Position numbers and translations under genes: made by a program
The notes under the pieces: generated by a model
What the model saw: the letters and a program-made list of their open reading frames with translations, nothing else
Told to the model about the DNA's origin: nothing
Databases searched by the model: none
Source: Rhododendron vialii
Lineage: Eukaryota > Streptophyta > Magnoliopsida > Ericales > Ericaceae
NCBI RefSeq assembly: GCF_030253575.1
Contig: NC_080568.1
Coordinates: 31,275,001-31,339,000, forward strand
Direction of reading: 5' to 3'
DNA: 64,000 bases
In this document: positions 35,208-47,300 of the stretch, one piece after another
How positions within the stretch are numbered: the stretch's first letter is position 1
Layout: every line of letters starts with the position of its first letter

Positions 35208-36150
35208 AAAAATAAGTGTGAATATCAAAAAATAGAATGTTATTATTTTTTAGAATAAATCACATAGTTAGTCCTTGAAGTTTCATACTTCAACAAATCT
35301 CATCGTTCAATTTCAATACAACATTAAAATATAATAATGCACCATCTGAGCCCCACGTAAGGTGTTTCTTTTATTTTATTTTTTATTTTATCAAAATCGT
35401 CTATCTTTTACATAATATTAATTAGGTCATTCGTATCAAGAATGAAGTTGATGGCTTATAGCTAGATACTTAATTGGATGAAAAATATCATTCTATTATT
35501 CAATTTGCGTGCCGATGATGGAGCTTCCTAAACTTGATTGAGACAAAAAATTACGTAGGTGACTTAATCAACAAACATAAAAAATTCAACGGATTTGATC
35601 GTCATTATTGTGTCACAGTCGCATGGCTATATTACATTCAACTACAATAGAGGACTAGGTTTCATACCAAATATAAATTGACTGTACAATCTAAATGTCT
35701 TTAATGAGTGTGTTTTTAAAATGATCGATCAGGACTGTTAGGATGTTAAGTTATACAATATTTAATTTGTGATATTTTAGACATGTATTTTGTTTGGGTA
35801 TAATAATTATTGATTGTGCAACGATATATTTTGGTCTTGTATCTAGTATCTTTTGATCGATTTCTTTTGGTACGACACATTGTGGTAAGAAAGTGTCAAT
35901 TTTTTGTGTTGTCATAACAATTGTGGTTATGTTATATAATTTGTAGTATTTTACACATGAGGGAGAGGGAGAGAAAGTTAATGAAAAGAGAACAACCTGT
36001 TACCTGCTAAGCCATTTTTTTATTTTATTAATTGGTTTAATAAATGGGTGGTCTGGATTATTTACTTTGAAATCCAAGGGTTTAAAATCATGATGCGTAC
36101 GGTACACCCCTTAATAAGGGGTGTGTACCATAGGACTACCCAACCAATAA

Positions 36151-38189
36151 ATATACATATACATGAACCAAAAAGAGTGGGAAGTGATTTTCGCATTTCC
36201 ACGATTTGATTCGGGTAGTGTGGTAAATGTGGTTAACAATTTGTGGAATCCGAATATCAATTCTTAAAGAGTTTATAATTAATGTCTAACAAACTTGTAC
36301 AAAAATACATAAATGTTCAAAAATAAATTTAAAAAATAGAATTTTTTTTTACATAAATTGTATACCTTACTAAAGTTGTACCCTACGTTGTTTTTGAGGT
36401 ATAAATAATTTATTATGGAAAATCAATTTAGAGAAGTCTTGAATTCTCATTTTTGCATTTTTCAACCACACTAAAACTTATGTTCGGTTACTAGTTTAGT
36501 TTAATTTTAGTTTAGTTTTTCAATCATTATCCTATTTCTTTCTCTAATTATTACCTTATTTCTCCAGTAATTACTTTCTCATTTCTTCTATCTCTCTCCA
36601 ATCATTACTCATAACTTCAATCATTACCCTATTTCACTATCCACCCACTACCAAAACTAAACTAAACTAAACTAAACTGTCAACCAAACAAAAACCAATT
36701 TATCAACATTTCATTCAAAAGGTTGTACATAAAATCGAGGAAATGACAACATTATCAAAAACAACATCGTAATCTTTGGTTATATTTTAAATACTTCCAC
36801 AAATTCATAAGATCTATATTCATAATAAATTACAATGAAAAATGTCACTCTCAAAGAAACACCCCATTGTCAATTCGAAATGTAGACCATTGTCAATCTC
36901 GCCATCTCGTCCTCTCTGTTTCGCCCAAATCTAAGAAGAAGGGAAAAAAAGAAAAAACACAGAGCAAATGTTACTTTACACTTCTACACTCTAGAAGTAA
37001 AATTGAACTTGTGGAAATTGATCTATATCTTTGTTTAGCGGATCAAAAAAAATCTATATTTTTGTTTCCACTCTCAAATATCTACCTCTTTGTTGCCAGC
37101 ATCTGCAGCCACCATCTCTGCTCTACACCACCCTAGACAGTAGACACTAGACTCGATAGGACTACACAAAAAAATGTAATCATATTTTATATATTTTTGG
37201 AGCGTAGAATCATGTAGTACTTCGTCGTCGATGAAGTACTCGGAAGATGTAATCCGTGGACAAAAAATTGGGACCGATTCGTGACTCACAGTTCGTATTG
37301 GAACCAAACCGCGAGACTTTTGGTTCGAACACAGATTTAATTTATAAAAAATCGTGACTTGCGGATTAGGATTGGATTCATAGGAATCCGATCCAATCCG
37401 AACCGTGCGCAGCACTAACTCACAAATGAGTTTAGATAAAACCCTGCTACTTAATTCAATGGCACTATAACAAGTTCAAGCCACTAGATTTCCGCTTAGA
37501 TTTATTGAATTTTTATTCTCTATGTGGGATTGTATGACAACAATCCTCAAGGCCAGGGTTGTATTTTCTCTGGAAATCTCCTAAGCTGAATACTTAGGTA
37601 AAACTCTTAATCAATAATTCAAAAACTATTGACGAACCCGTGTTTTGATGTCATTTTTTATACGACAACCACAGACGCCATTGTCATTTTTTTATCAGAC
37701 AACAATTTCAAAAAATTGACTTTTTGGACTTTGTTTTGGATATTTTTTTAAAAAAAATAGATAAAAATTATAATTTTTTACTTTCTAATTCGTATTTCAA
37801 GATAAATCAATAATCTACAAAAATTTATTGCAAAATTAATTGACTCAATTTTTTTTGAATAAAAATAATAATAAAAAAATCTAAAAAGTCGTTATCAGAA
37901 CTTTACCAAGGAAAATCATCACGCGACCAGCCACATGGAATGGGGCCTACATAATTCGACCTTTGTTTTCCTCCTAACCTGACCATCCAACCAAACGGGC
38001 CGTTACAGCCCAAATCATCGCCGCTCCCCCCCAACTGCCTTCTCTCTCCCTTACCCACCCATCTCTCTCTCGAATCTCCTCGCGTCGAACCGCGATACAA
38101 GGAAGAAGAGGAAGAGAGAGAGAGACAGAGAGAGAGACAGAGAGAGAGAGAGAGTGTGTGTCTGAAAAAGGAAAAAACTTTTTCCAATT
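36151..38189. other. AT-rich intergenic DNA
   Basis: No gene is supported. A GA-rich leader-like patch at about 38105-38158 and GC-richer DNA at 37910-38100 probably form the promoter and transcription start zone of the membrane-protein gene that follows. An (ACTAA)n-like run lies at about 36655-36675. Confidence 0.45.
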
Positions 38190-38313
38190 AACTTTACACT
38201 CTGTATTTACTTAGCCCGTAATAAATCAGAAAAATATCAACGCCACCACAAGCTCCCTGTCTGTTGCTTTTCAACGTGATTGTTCCACTCTTTTCTCCTC
38301 AATTTCTTCACCT
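38190..38313 (+). other. Probable non-coding first exon of the small membrane-protein gene
   Basis: A good donor (CACCT before GTAAGTAG) sits at 38313/38314, after a CT/GA-rich leader typical of plant transcripts. The acceptor ATAATTGCAG at 42340 precedes the only ATG of the downstream frame by 36 bases. The 4,027-bp leader intron between them is inferred from these sites and is not proven. Confidence 0.45.
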
Positions 38314-38517
38314 GTAAGTAGTCCCTTTCCCCGCTTCTGGTGTTTCCGTTTTAGCTTCAAGTTGAAGCTTTCAATACAGATCTATCTGTTCCTTGGTTCT
38401 GCTTGTTTTGGTATTCTTTTTCCCAATTTGCATGTGGAGCTAATCTGCACCTTAATGGGGATTTTTCTTAACAATTTCGTTATGATGTGAAATTATACCG
38501 TATTGTGCACTGGTGAT

Positions 38518-38888
38518 GGATTAGATTGGTCGCGAATTGGGGACGAAATATACATTATTGTATTTCGCGAGGCAATGATTTTTGTCCGAAATAAAATAAG
38601 GAAAAACACGCACAAGATCCGGAACGCTAGATTCTGCACCGAGAATGGAATATCTGGGCTAATATATATATATATTTTTTATCACAATTTTGTATGCGGT
38701 AGAATGGCGAAACACTTTCCCAAGGCCCATCAATGGCGGACGCAGGATTAGGTTGGTCTCAAATTGGGACGAAATATATATTAATGTATTTTGCATTGCA
38801 ATGACTTGTGCCTGAAATAAAATAAGGAAAACATACAAGATCCGGAACACTAGATTCTGTGCCGGAAATGAATATCTCAGGGAAAATT
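38518..38888. repeat. Diverged direct duplication, about 145 bp, 227 bp apart
   Basis: Copies at about 38518-38665 and 38745-38888 share GGATTAGRTTGGTC, GACGAAATATA, GAAATAAAATAAGGAAAA and CAAGATCCGGAAC. The second copy is preceded by ATGGCGGACGCAGGATTA and followed by CAGTGGCAGAGCCGGGATT, both of the type seen at ends of plant transposons. The duplication may derive from an element insertion. Confidence 0.75.
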
Positions 38889-39229
38889 ATTTTTCATCAT
38901 AATTTTGTACGTGTGTTGTCGCAGTGGCAGAGCCGGGATTTGGATAGGGGTGGCGCTCGTTGATGAGAGTTCACCAATATTTGTTGCTTGTTTGTTCATT
39001 AGAATATGAAGAAAAAGGGTAAGCATAAAGTCGGGCTTTGTCTTGATTTTTTTTTATTAAAAAGGAATAAAGGCTTGGTTCAATTATCTTGTGGTCTTTA
39101 AATGAAGTAACTGAGATATAATATTTGCATTCCATACTGTTTATTTTTTCAATCAATATTTTCTCATAATTTTTTTAAGAAATCAAGTTATTCGGATACT
39201 GATAAGTATTAATTAACTTCTTTTAGTGG

Positions 39230-39275
39230 AAATATATATATATATATATATATATATTTATTTATTTATTTTATT
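39230..39275. repeat. TA microsatellite
   Basis: A (TA)n run is followed by ATTTATTTATTT, inside the proposed leader intron. Confidence 0.9.
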
Positions 39276-39485
39276 ATTTTTTCAAAACGGAGGTGGCATG
39301 TGCCACACCCCCTCAACATACCTATGTCCCTGTGTAGTAGAATTTGCATCGATTCAACGAAGTTGGAATTTAACCGTGCACACGTCATGCTTAGAGTTTT
39401 ATATTTCAACAAAGCCGGCTCCAATTTCAGAGAAAGGAGAGTTGTGCGATAGGTAAAAAATCCCATCAGATATCTTGTGCCCTTG

Positions 39486-39660
39486 ACAGTGTAGAATCGC
39501 AAAACAGGAGAAAGTAGATGACTCTGACAGTGTAGAATCACGAAACACAAGAAAGTGGATGACCCCAATTACTGTGACACAAGGCTTAATTGGTTAGGAT
39601 ACAAGGAAGTTGGAATGCAGTTCATCTGGTTCGAATATGATTAAACAGAGTCACAAGCTG
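39486..39660 (+). repeat. 40-bp tandem pair followed by tRNA-like SINE fragment
   Basis: Two copies of a unit starting GACAGTGTAGAATC lie at about 39486-39525 and 39526-39565. Next comes AATTGGTTAGGATAC and, some 30 bases on, GGTTCGAATATG. These resemble the tail of an A box and a B box of a polymerase III promoter, so the piece could be a short tRNA-derived SINE. No poly-A tail or duplication is clear. Confidence 0.35.
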
Positions 39661-39933
39661 CACAATTCATGCCTGAACTGATTATTTACAGATCTATCCT
39701 TGTGGAAGATAAGGGGTTTATTGCTATACCCCTCTTTGGTTTTCAAAATTTTGTTGACCATTAGATATATTTTATTTGGTCTTAGTGGAGCGTTACTTGT
39801 GCTTGTCAAAGTTGTTGGGTAGGGTATGGAGAGTTGTTAAGTAGGGTATGGAGAGTTATCACTACGTTGACCAAGGGATATTTTTCAGTTTTCTTTGTAT
39901 ATTGCTCATTGTATATTAATGGTTAGTTATGCT

Positions 39934-40599
39934 CTATGAAGCACGGGTACTTCAGAAATGTCGCCGTATCCGTACCGGGTACGGGTACGGCGCCGGTACG
40001 GCAAAAACGTACCGGGTACGGCATGGGTACGGCAAAATTTGATCGGGTACTTTTGATAATTTTGGGTACGGCATGGGTACGGCAAGGGTACGGCATGGGT
40101 ACGTTTTAACCCAAAATAATTTTTTTTTCAAAATTTTAGGGATTTTTTTTTGTAAATAATTATAAAATATGGGCTTATTGTGTAATTTTTTTGTCTTTTA
40201 TATACACATACACGTTTACTGAGTCACTGAGAGAGGTAGCGGTCTAGGGCTCCAAATCGAAACAGAAAGACGTAAGTTCTCTCTCTTTTATATACACATA
40301 CACGTTTACACTGAGTCAATGTTTGTAAGTACTGTTGGCATGTAAGGAACAAGGAACTCGTCTAGCTTTGATCTAGGCATGTTGAACTTGATGTATGAAC
40401 TTCGAACTTTTATCTATCTTACATTTTGTTGGTAAAATGAGTTTATATTTCATTTAAAGCAATAAAAAATAGAAAAAAAAAATATATCTATTCGCCATAC
40501 CCCCGCCGTACCCGTACCCTACTTTTTTGGGGTTTTGCCGTTTCCCGTACCCGTACCCGTACCGTACCCGTACCGCGTACCGGTACCCGTGCTCCATAG
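39934..40599. mobile_element. hAT-like non-autonomous element with GTACCC-rich arms
   Basis: The terminal inverted repeats CTATGAAGCACGGGTAC and CTATGGAGCACGGGTAC (inverse of the right end) enclose 666 bp. A perfect 8-bp target duplication GTTATGCT lies at 39926-39933 and 40600-40607. Both arms are packed with GGGTACGG or its inverse CCGTACCC, giving strong self-complementarity. The 8-bp duplication fits the hAT superfamily. There is no transposase frame. It lies in the proposed leader intron of the membrane-protein gene. Confidence 0.9.
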
Positions 40600-42376
40600 G
40601 TTATGCTTTACTAAATACTCGTTGTAGACATGTAGAAACTGGCTAATGGCCAATGAAAATTTCTTTTTCCTTAGTTTGAGTTATCGTTTGGTGCTTTGAC
40701 AAGTTTATGGTGGAAAGTCCTACAACTTTATAGGAAGGGCCTAAGGAAATTCACTAGCTGTATCCCTGTTAACTGAGGGTGTTGGGAGGACTGGACTGGA
40801 CGCAAGTGGTAGTTGTTCTGAGACTAAAATGCGGGTTCTCATACATGGGAGCTGGCACTTTACTTTTCCAAGCAATGGCCTCTTTACCCCCTATAGAAGA
40901 AAGCATAAAGATTTATGAAGTGTGAGATTTTCGTCATAGGTGGGACAGTGGTACTTTTTTATGCACTTTTTTCAAGTCTTCTGCAAGTTGTACACGATCT
41001 GTAATTTACGTTATATCTCAAAAGAAGGATTTAATTTATTGACTAGATGACTGCCTGAAGTAGCTCTTTTGAAATACGCTTGTCCTTTCCTTTGGATCCT
41101 CAAAAGTAGTAATTGAACTTCTGTGTGCTAGCTTGGTCCATTGGTTGGTGAATTGTCTCAAAGTTGGCTGGTGTTTTCTGCATATGTTCAATTCCTCGAT
41201 TAGTTGGAGGCAAGCTACCACCCTTTATCCTTGTCTATATAATTTCCTATTGTTCTCTTGAGTCTTTTAGTATGCTATGTGTTTTTATGATTTTGTTTGG
41301 ATGGACTTGAGGATATAGATTAGACGTTGAAGCTTGTGCATTGTTAAATATCCATCAGATATGGAATACCCCACAAACAAAGATATATGTTGCCTTGTGA
41401 GATATGGAACTATTAATCCCATGCCTGTTAGTCCATTGGGATTATATCTGCCAAGGGACTATATATCCCTTCACTATCAGTCCATTCAAACAAACGCCCC
41501 ATATATATTCGGAAGTTAAGGGAATTTGAAACTGATAAGCAAGTTTTATGACTGACTTTTTGGTGTTGTTCAAGTGGTAAAAAGAAGTTATAGGTAGGAA
41601 TTCATTGGCTCGAGTAGCTCAACAATGTCAAAACATGTAGCAGGAAGTGAAATTGAAGATCTTAGGTGGCTATATGATGGATCTATATAGGGTATAAAAG
41701 CTGCAAACTGGTGAAAGAATGAATATGAGTCCTCTTAATGCCTAATCGTGCCTTGAAAAAAATACAAAGGAGCATGTAGAGATGTTAATCAGGCAACTTT
41801 TAATAGCCGAGCCAAAAAAAGAGAGACATTTTGTAGCAGTGTTACTATCCCAAATTTATGAACCCTGCTGGAATCAACTGCTGAAATAACCCACTCGGTA
41901 AGGAAGGATTTATTTTCCTTTCCCACTAATTGTATGACGACATAATCTATTCTTTGGTGACCAGTGTGAGCAAGCTAGTCCTGTGGAAATATGTGTATGG
42001 GAGAAACTTTGTCATTGAAATTATAATTTTGGTAATGCATGTTTCTGACTGGTGTCCTAGGCCCAGAGCCCAAGTCGTAAATTGGAATTACTTTGAAGCT
42101 GGTGCATGTTATTTTTGTTTTGCTTATCCATCACTGGTTTTGCTTTCCTGATTCAGTTCTAGGATAAAGCTTGTAGTTGTAGTAGCTTTGTTGTGGACTT
42201 GGCCAAAGGTGGATTAAACGTATTCTGGAGCCACCAATGGACTCAAATATTAGATTTTATGATTTCATTAGTTAGCATTCAATGTCCCGATGGACGTTTG
42301 ACCCATTACTTGTCAATAATCTTTAATTCAATAATTGCAGGAATTTTATTGTGGCAGAAGGAAGTCAGATTAAGTT

Positions 42377-42691
42377 ATGCCTCTTGACGGCGTTGTGTCC
42401 TCTCCACATCGGAGGTCACAGGGTGCACTAAACATGTTCTCATCATCATTATCTAGGAAGCAATACTCTAAGGGGGATGAATTGGGAAGCTGTTCGTCTC
42501 TCCTCCAGCGGCACCGGTTCCTCCTCACAGCCCTCGCCCTTCTGGCATTTCTCTGCACAATTTACCTGTATTTTGCTGTCACTTTAGGGTCTGGCGAATC
42601 GTGTTCTGGTTTGACCGGGACCCAGAAGGCACTGTGCCGCGTGGAGCAAGCAAAAGAAACTCTGGCTAAAGGAAAACTGAAATTCTACTAG
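42377..42691 (+). CDS. Conserved small single-pass membrane protein of unknown function
   Basis: One exon encodes 104 aa from the ATG at 42377. The N-terminal third is Ser- and Arg-rich. A hydrophobic segment at about 46-70 (RFLLTALALLAFLCTIYLYF) is a clear membrane span. After it come two Cys residues (76 and 87) that could form a disulphide, and a Lys-rich tail ending KGKLKFY. I recall similar short proteins in other plants without an assigned function. Upstream signals suggest a long leader intron reaching back to 38314. The 3' UTR probably runs several hundred bases. Membrane orientation and localisation are unknown. Confidence 0.75.
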   Translation: MPLDGVVSSPHRRSQGALNMFSSSLSRKQYSKGDELGSCSSLLQRHRFLLTALALLAFLCTIYLYFAVTLGSGESCSGLTGTQKALCRVEQAKETLAKGKLKFY

Positions 42692-44367
42692 CCTGCTGGT
42701 GATAGAAAAGCAGATAGTGGTGGTGATTCTCTTCTTCTCAAGAGCTAGCTCATTGGTTGTCAATCATGTGTAGTAGTGTATATTAATTGCCCTAGAATTC
42801 TGTTGGAACTGGGAGGCCATACAACAGGGTGGTGTGCCCTTCGATTGGGCTCCATCGCGGCCTTATGAGTATGTTCGGAGCTGTTCATTTTGTTCGGCAC
42901 ACCGAGTTTGTCGTGTATGCCAAAAACGAGATTCATTGGACGTTGGCACCCACATGAATGAAAACATATTTTTTTCCTTTTATAAAATACTACTAGCTGT
43001 GATTTTAAGAATAAACTCATAGAAAAATGTGTTTTGTTCATGTGAGTGCCAATGTCTTAATAGTCTCACTTTTGGCATGGATGACAAACTAGCCGAACAG
43101 AATGAACGATTTTGATCACACTCGTAAGCTTTGTATGGAAACCCAACCGAAAGGCACATCAGGCCCCAGCTGTAATTTTGTTTGGGAAAACGTGTGTAAC
43201 GACCTCAGCAATCGTCTTGTGAGAAAGCATGATTATTGTTTCTCAGGAGTATTTGTTCATCTTTATTAAGTAAACCATTGTTGGTGTGGGACTCGGGGTG
43301 TTTTTGCTTCTGGCTAGGGTATGGTATATGTGCTAGGTTTTTTTTTTGCCTTCTTTAACATCTCCCCTCTCTGATTCTGCCTTTATTAGCTACTGTATTG
43401 AGTAACACTTTGACAGGAGAGATCTTTCATTCTGTTTTAGCATCCACTTTGGGAAGCCACTCATCGATGAATAGCTATCAATAGCTATCTCCCAATGGAG
43501 AGTTAAATGGTTACTTGAATGGGATTATGCTCAATTGGAACGGCTTATTTCTGAAAAACTAATCTTACCGTCCACTAGCAGAAGGTCCCATTATAACAGA
43601 CTGCTCGATCTTGATCGATGGGCCGATTTTGATTTGTATTCCAGTTATGTTATTCCTTTTATTTATTTATTTATTTATTTTTGAAATAGGCGTTGTCTAA
43701 TTATACAGTCCACCGAGTATGATTCATTTTTCATTGAGAGTTGGGAATCAAGAATTCAGATTAAAAAAAAAAGTTGGGAATCAAGAATTATGTAGCAGAA
43801 GTGTCTTCTCGAATACTTACCCACATATTTTTTACCGAAGGAATCTTGAAATTCCTGCATAGTTGCGTAGTCAATGATTATTGGCAACGTTTTTTCGACC
43901 AATGTATTTTCCTTAATTCTCTCAAGTCTTATTATTTTTTTATGTTCCTCCAACTTAATACTAATTTGTAAAGAATACCTCCTGAACCACACTACAAAAT
44001 TGAGGATGGGAGATGCCAAGCATCTTTCTCTAGAGCTGCAGAGCGGTTGATCTAGACGTTTATCTCAACAATCGACACTTGACGGTTTAAATTTTAATCA
44101 GTAATAAATGATTCAAATTTGTATGATTTGACCGTAGGCATGTTTCAATTAAAACCACCATGCAAAAAAATAAAAAATAAAAAGCTAGTAACAAATTCTT
44201 CGCTTGTGGTTCAGTTTTTCTCATCAGTTATCAGGAAGTGCCCTCTATCTCTCTCTCTCTCTCTCTCTACTTTGCATCTACTGTCACATTCCCCCCGCTC
44301 ACGACCTCCCCCGATCTCCCCAATCCGAATCCCAAACCCTAAAAACTCTCCTCATTCCTTCCTCCCC
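42692..44367. other. 3' UTR of the membrane-protein gene and promoter of the GH28 gene
   Basis: No further exon is supported. An (ATTT)n run lies at about 43658-43681. A (CT)n run at about 44250-44268 and a C-rich leader precede the GH28 ATG at 44368. Confidence 0.5.
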
Positions 44368-47300
44368 ATGCCAGAAACCCCATCAAGAATCCACCACCAC
44401 CACCGCAAACCCGACCCCAACCGTTGGATCGCATTCCTACTCTCATCCCACCAGACCCTGCTCACCGTCCTCTGGACCCTTGGCTTCGCCCTCATCATCC
44501 TATGGCAACGCAGCGCCGTCGATCGCCTCCTGCTCCTCCGCCGCTGGGCCCCGCCGCCGCGGCCCATCCCGAGGCTCCGGACGGTGGCGTTCAACATCAG
44601 CGACTTCGGCGCAGTGGGCGATGGCGTGACGGTAAATACGGAGGCGTTCGAGAGGGCGGTGTTGGAAATTAGAAAGAGGGGTGGCGGTCAGCTTAATGTT
44701 CTGCCTGGGTATTGGCTTACGGCGCCGTTCAATCTCACGAGCCACATGACTCTGTTTTTGGCGGAGAATGCTGCTATACTTGGAATCGATGTGCGTATTA
44801 CCTATCTATATCTGTCATTTTTTTGGCTCAATTTATGAATACAGATACTATAACATGTATGTAAATTTATACATAGGGGGAATGATTTTTGTCTTTTAGT
44901 AATGTGTAATGATAAGCACTTAAAAAACTTTTAGATTGCATTTATAAAAATGTGTAGTGCTAAAATCATTCTCATATAGTATATATTAGACGCCCAGGCA
45001 AATGCGACGCTATTGCAAATTCTGTTATTCAAAAGATGGAAAGAGAAAAATCTTGAAACGTGAAAGTAGAAAAGAGGGGAGAATAAATTTGGGGCGGTAG
45101 TTTTTCTTCTTCTTCTTCTTCTTGGCAGTTTCTTTAGATAGTTAAAGGATAAAGTGTGACCCAGCCTCAGAACTGACTCTTTCACACCGAATGTGCGTTG
45201 CTTTTGTAATTGATAATTGACATTTGTTGTCTATATGTATTTGTACATGTATACATTTTCCTGGACTCTGTTAAGCTGGATAGAAAATGTAGGAAATCAA
45301 AAGTGGAAAACCCCTTGTCCTGTTTTTTAGGATTAGTAATTGGTCTTATGATTTGGAAAGCTCATGTGTAAAATTGCATAGGGTGGGTAAATTTGGTGAA
45401 AACCCTTGTTATTTGGACAAATGCAAAACCTCCGGATTTGGAAAAGAGAGAAAATAGAGATGTTCCCTGTACTCTTTTTAGCTGCTTGGTAAATGTAGGA
45501 AATCAAAAGGAGAACAAGTATCAACTCTCTTACTGTTTTTAGGATTCATCATTGCTCTTATAAGTTTGCAAAGTTTGTGAGTGAGATTGCATAAAGTGGG
45601 TGAATTTAGTCAAAAGTCATAGCACTTGGCCAAATTTGGTAATCTCCAGATTTGGAAATGAGGAAAAGAAAGAGATGATTTGCGTACACACTAAAAAAGA
45701 AATGGAAAAAGTTGATTTTTGGAAGATAGATATGACCATCAGACCATCACCAAATTTGAATGCCAGAATGGTGGCATGTTCTATGTATGCATGTATCATA
45801 ATTGGCATCTTCTATGTAAGCTGATAATTTTGGTTTACTTCAATAAAAAAATGGGGAAAGATTATAAGAAGGGGGGAAATCTTCTTGTGTGAACATATTT
45901 GCTGGTATTTGCAGCTCAATGTTGATGGTGAAACATCCCTTTTCCTTGTATGAGATAAGCAGTTTCTCTGGCCACATTTCGTATATGTACATGGGCATCA
46001 TTACTGCATAAAAATGGTCGAAATTGCTCTTACACTCACCCAAATCTTGGGTTATAACTTATAGCTGTTGTTTTACTACTATTCAAGCTTTGTAAACTTT
46101 TTCTCTTACATGGCATGTGGCAGGATGAGAAGTATTGGCCCCTGATGCCTCCTTTGCCATCATATGGGTATGGAAGAGAGTGTCCTGGGCCTCGTTACGG
46201 GAGTCTTATCCATGGTCAAAATCTCAAGGATGTTGTTATAACAGGTTAGATGACGGGAATCCTTCATCCGTTATTCACTTTTTGTGCCATTTCCTTTCTG
46301 TTGTATCAGCATTTTGATTTGGGTGGTGGATTTGAGTTGTAAATTGGTTTTTGATGGCTTTAGATAGGGAACTTGATGATATATGACCTGTATATAGTAA
46401 AACATCAACTCTCAGATTGAAACACTGATTTTAGCTCGATTTTATTTATTCGCTATGCCAGTCAATGTTTGGCATGGATAGAATGATTTCTATGAACTAG
46501 ACCATGTTTCATTTGTGTTGATGTGGCATACTAGGCCATAAGTTTTGTTGAACTACGACTTGATTTGAATGCAATGTGGTTGTAAACGAAGTGGGCTTCA
46601 TATTTTATACTTGCTTTTAGAAAATAAAAAAACTCATACTAATGGTTCTACAAATGGCTGACAGGGCATAATGGTTCCATAAATGGACAAGGCAAAACAT
46701 GGTGGGAGAAGTATCGAAAGAAACTTCTTAATCACACGAGGGGCCCCCTCGTGCAGATCATGTGGTCAAGTGACATAGAGATTTCCCACATAACTTTGCG
46801 TGATTCTCCTTTCTGGACACTCCATCCTTATGATTGCAGTAATGTCACCATCAGAAATGTAACCATCCTGGCTCCATTGTCCGAGGCGCCTAACACTGAT
46901 GGAATAGATCCTGGTAAGTTTGCTCCAGTGTTTTTTTAGATGAATACATGATGAGCCTCGATTACGCCACACTTGCATATTGGTGGAGTTGCTTAACTGC
47001 ATTCTGTGTGCAGTCGATAAACCTAATCTTGTTGCTTTGAATTCATAATGTGTTCAACAACGTTTGTTGCACAAGTGTTGTTCTATGAACTTGCACTCTT
47101 TGGAAAAAATCACACTAGATGGTGAAAAAATGAAACCCCATGAAGAAGTGAAGAGGCACGAATGTGGCTATTTTTGTCCCTCTTTTTGTTTTTGTTTTCT
47201 GCTGGGCAGTTGTTAAGCTTTTAGCAGGGGACGATGTTTTCCAGCTCCTGGGAAGATCTGAAATCTTGTCTATGGTGCTTGAAAAAAATTGTAATGCTAT

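Larger units (their letters stand above)
33443..36141. mobile_element. 2.7-kb non-autonomous transposon-like block (probably MULE-type)
   Basis: The left end contains CTATGGTACACA at 33451 and the right end its inverse TGTGTACCATAG near 36122-36133. The perfect 9-bp direct repeat AACCAATAA flanks the block at 33434-33442 and 36142-36150. Inside, the left arm has at least six copies of a motif around CCATAAATTGACGTTTTC and CGTGTCGTA. The right arm at about 35750-35960 holds matching copies in inverted orientation. Terminal inverted repeats with inverted subterminal arrays and a 9-bp duplication suggest a Mutator-like derivative. No transposase frame is visible. A separate 324-bp element is nested inside. 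Confidence 0.7.

Noticed and set aside
39566..39660. Functional tRNA gene
   Set aside because: The A- and B-box-like text is imperfect, and no acceptor stem pairing is evident.
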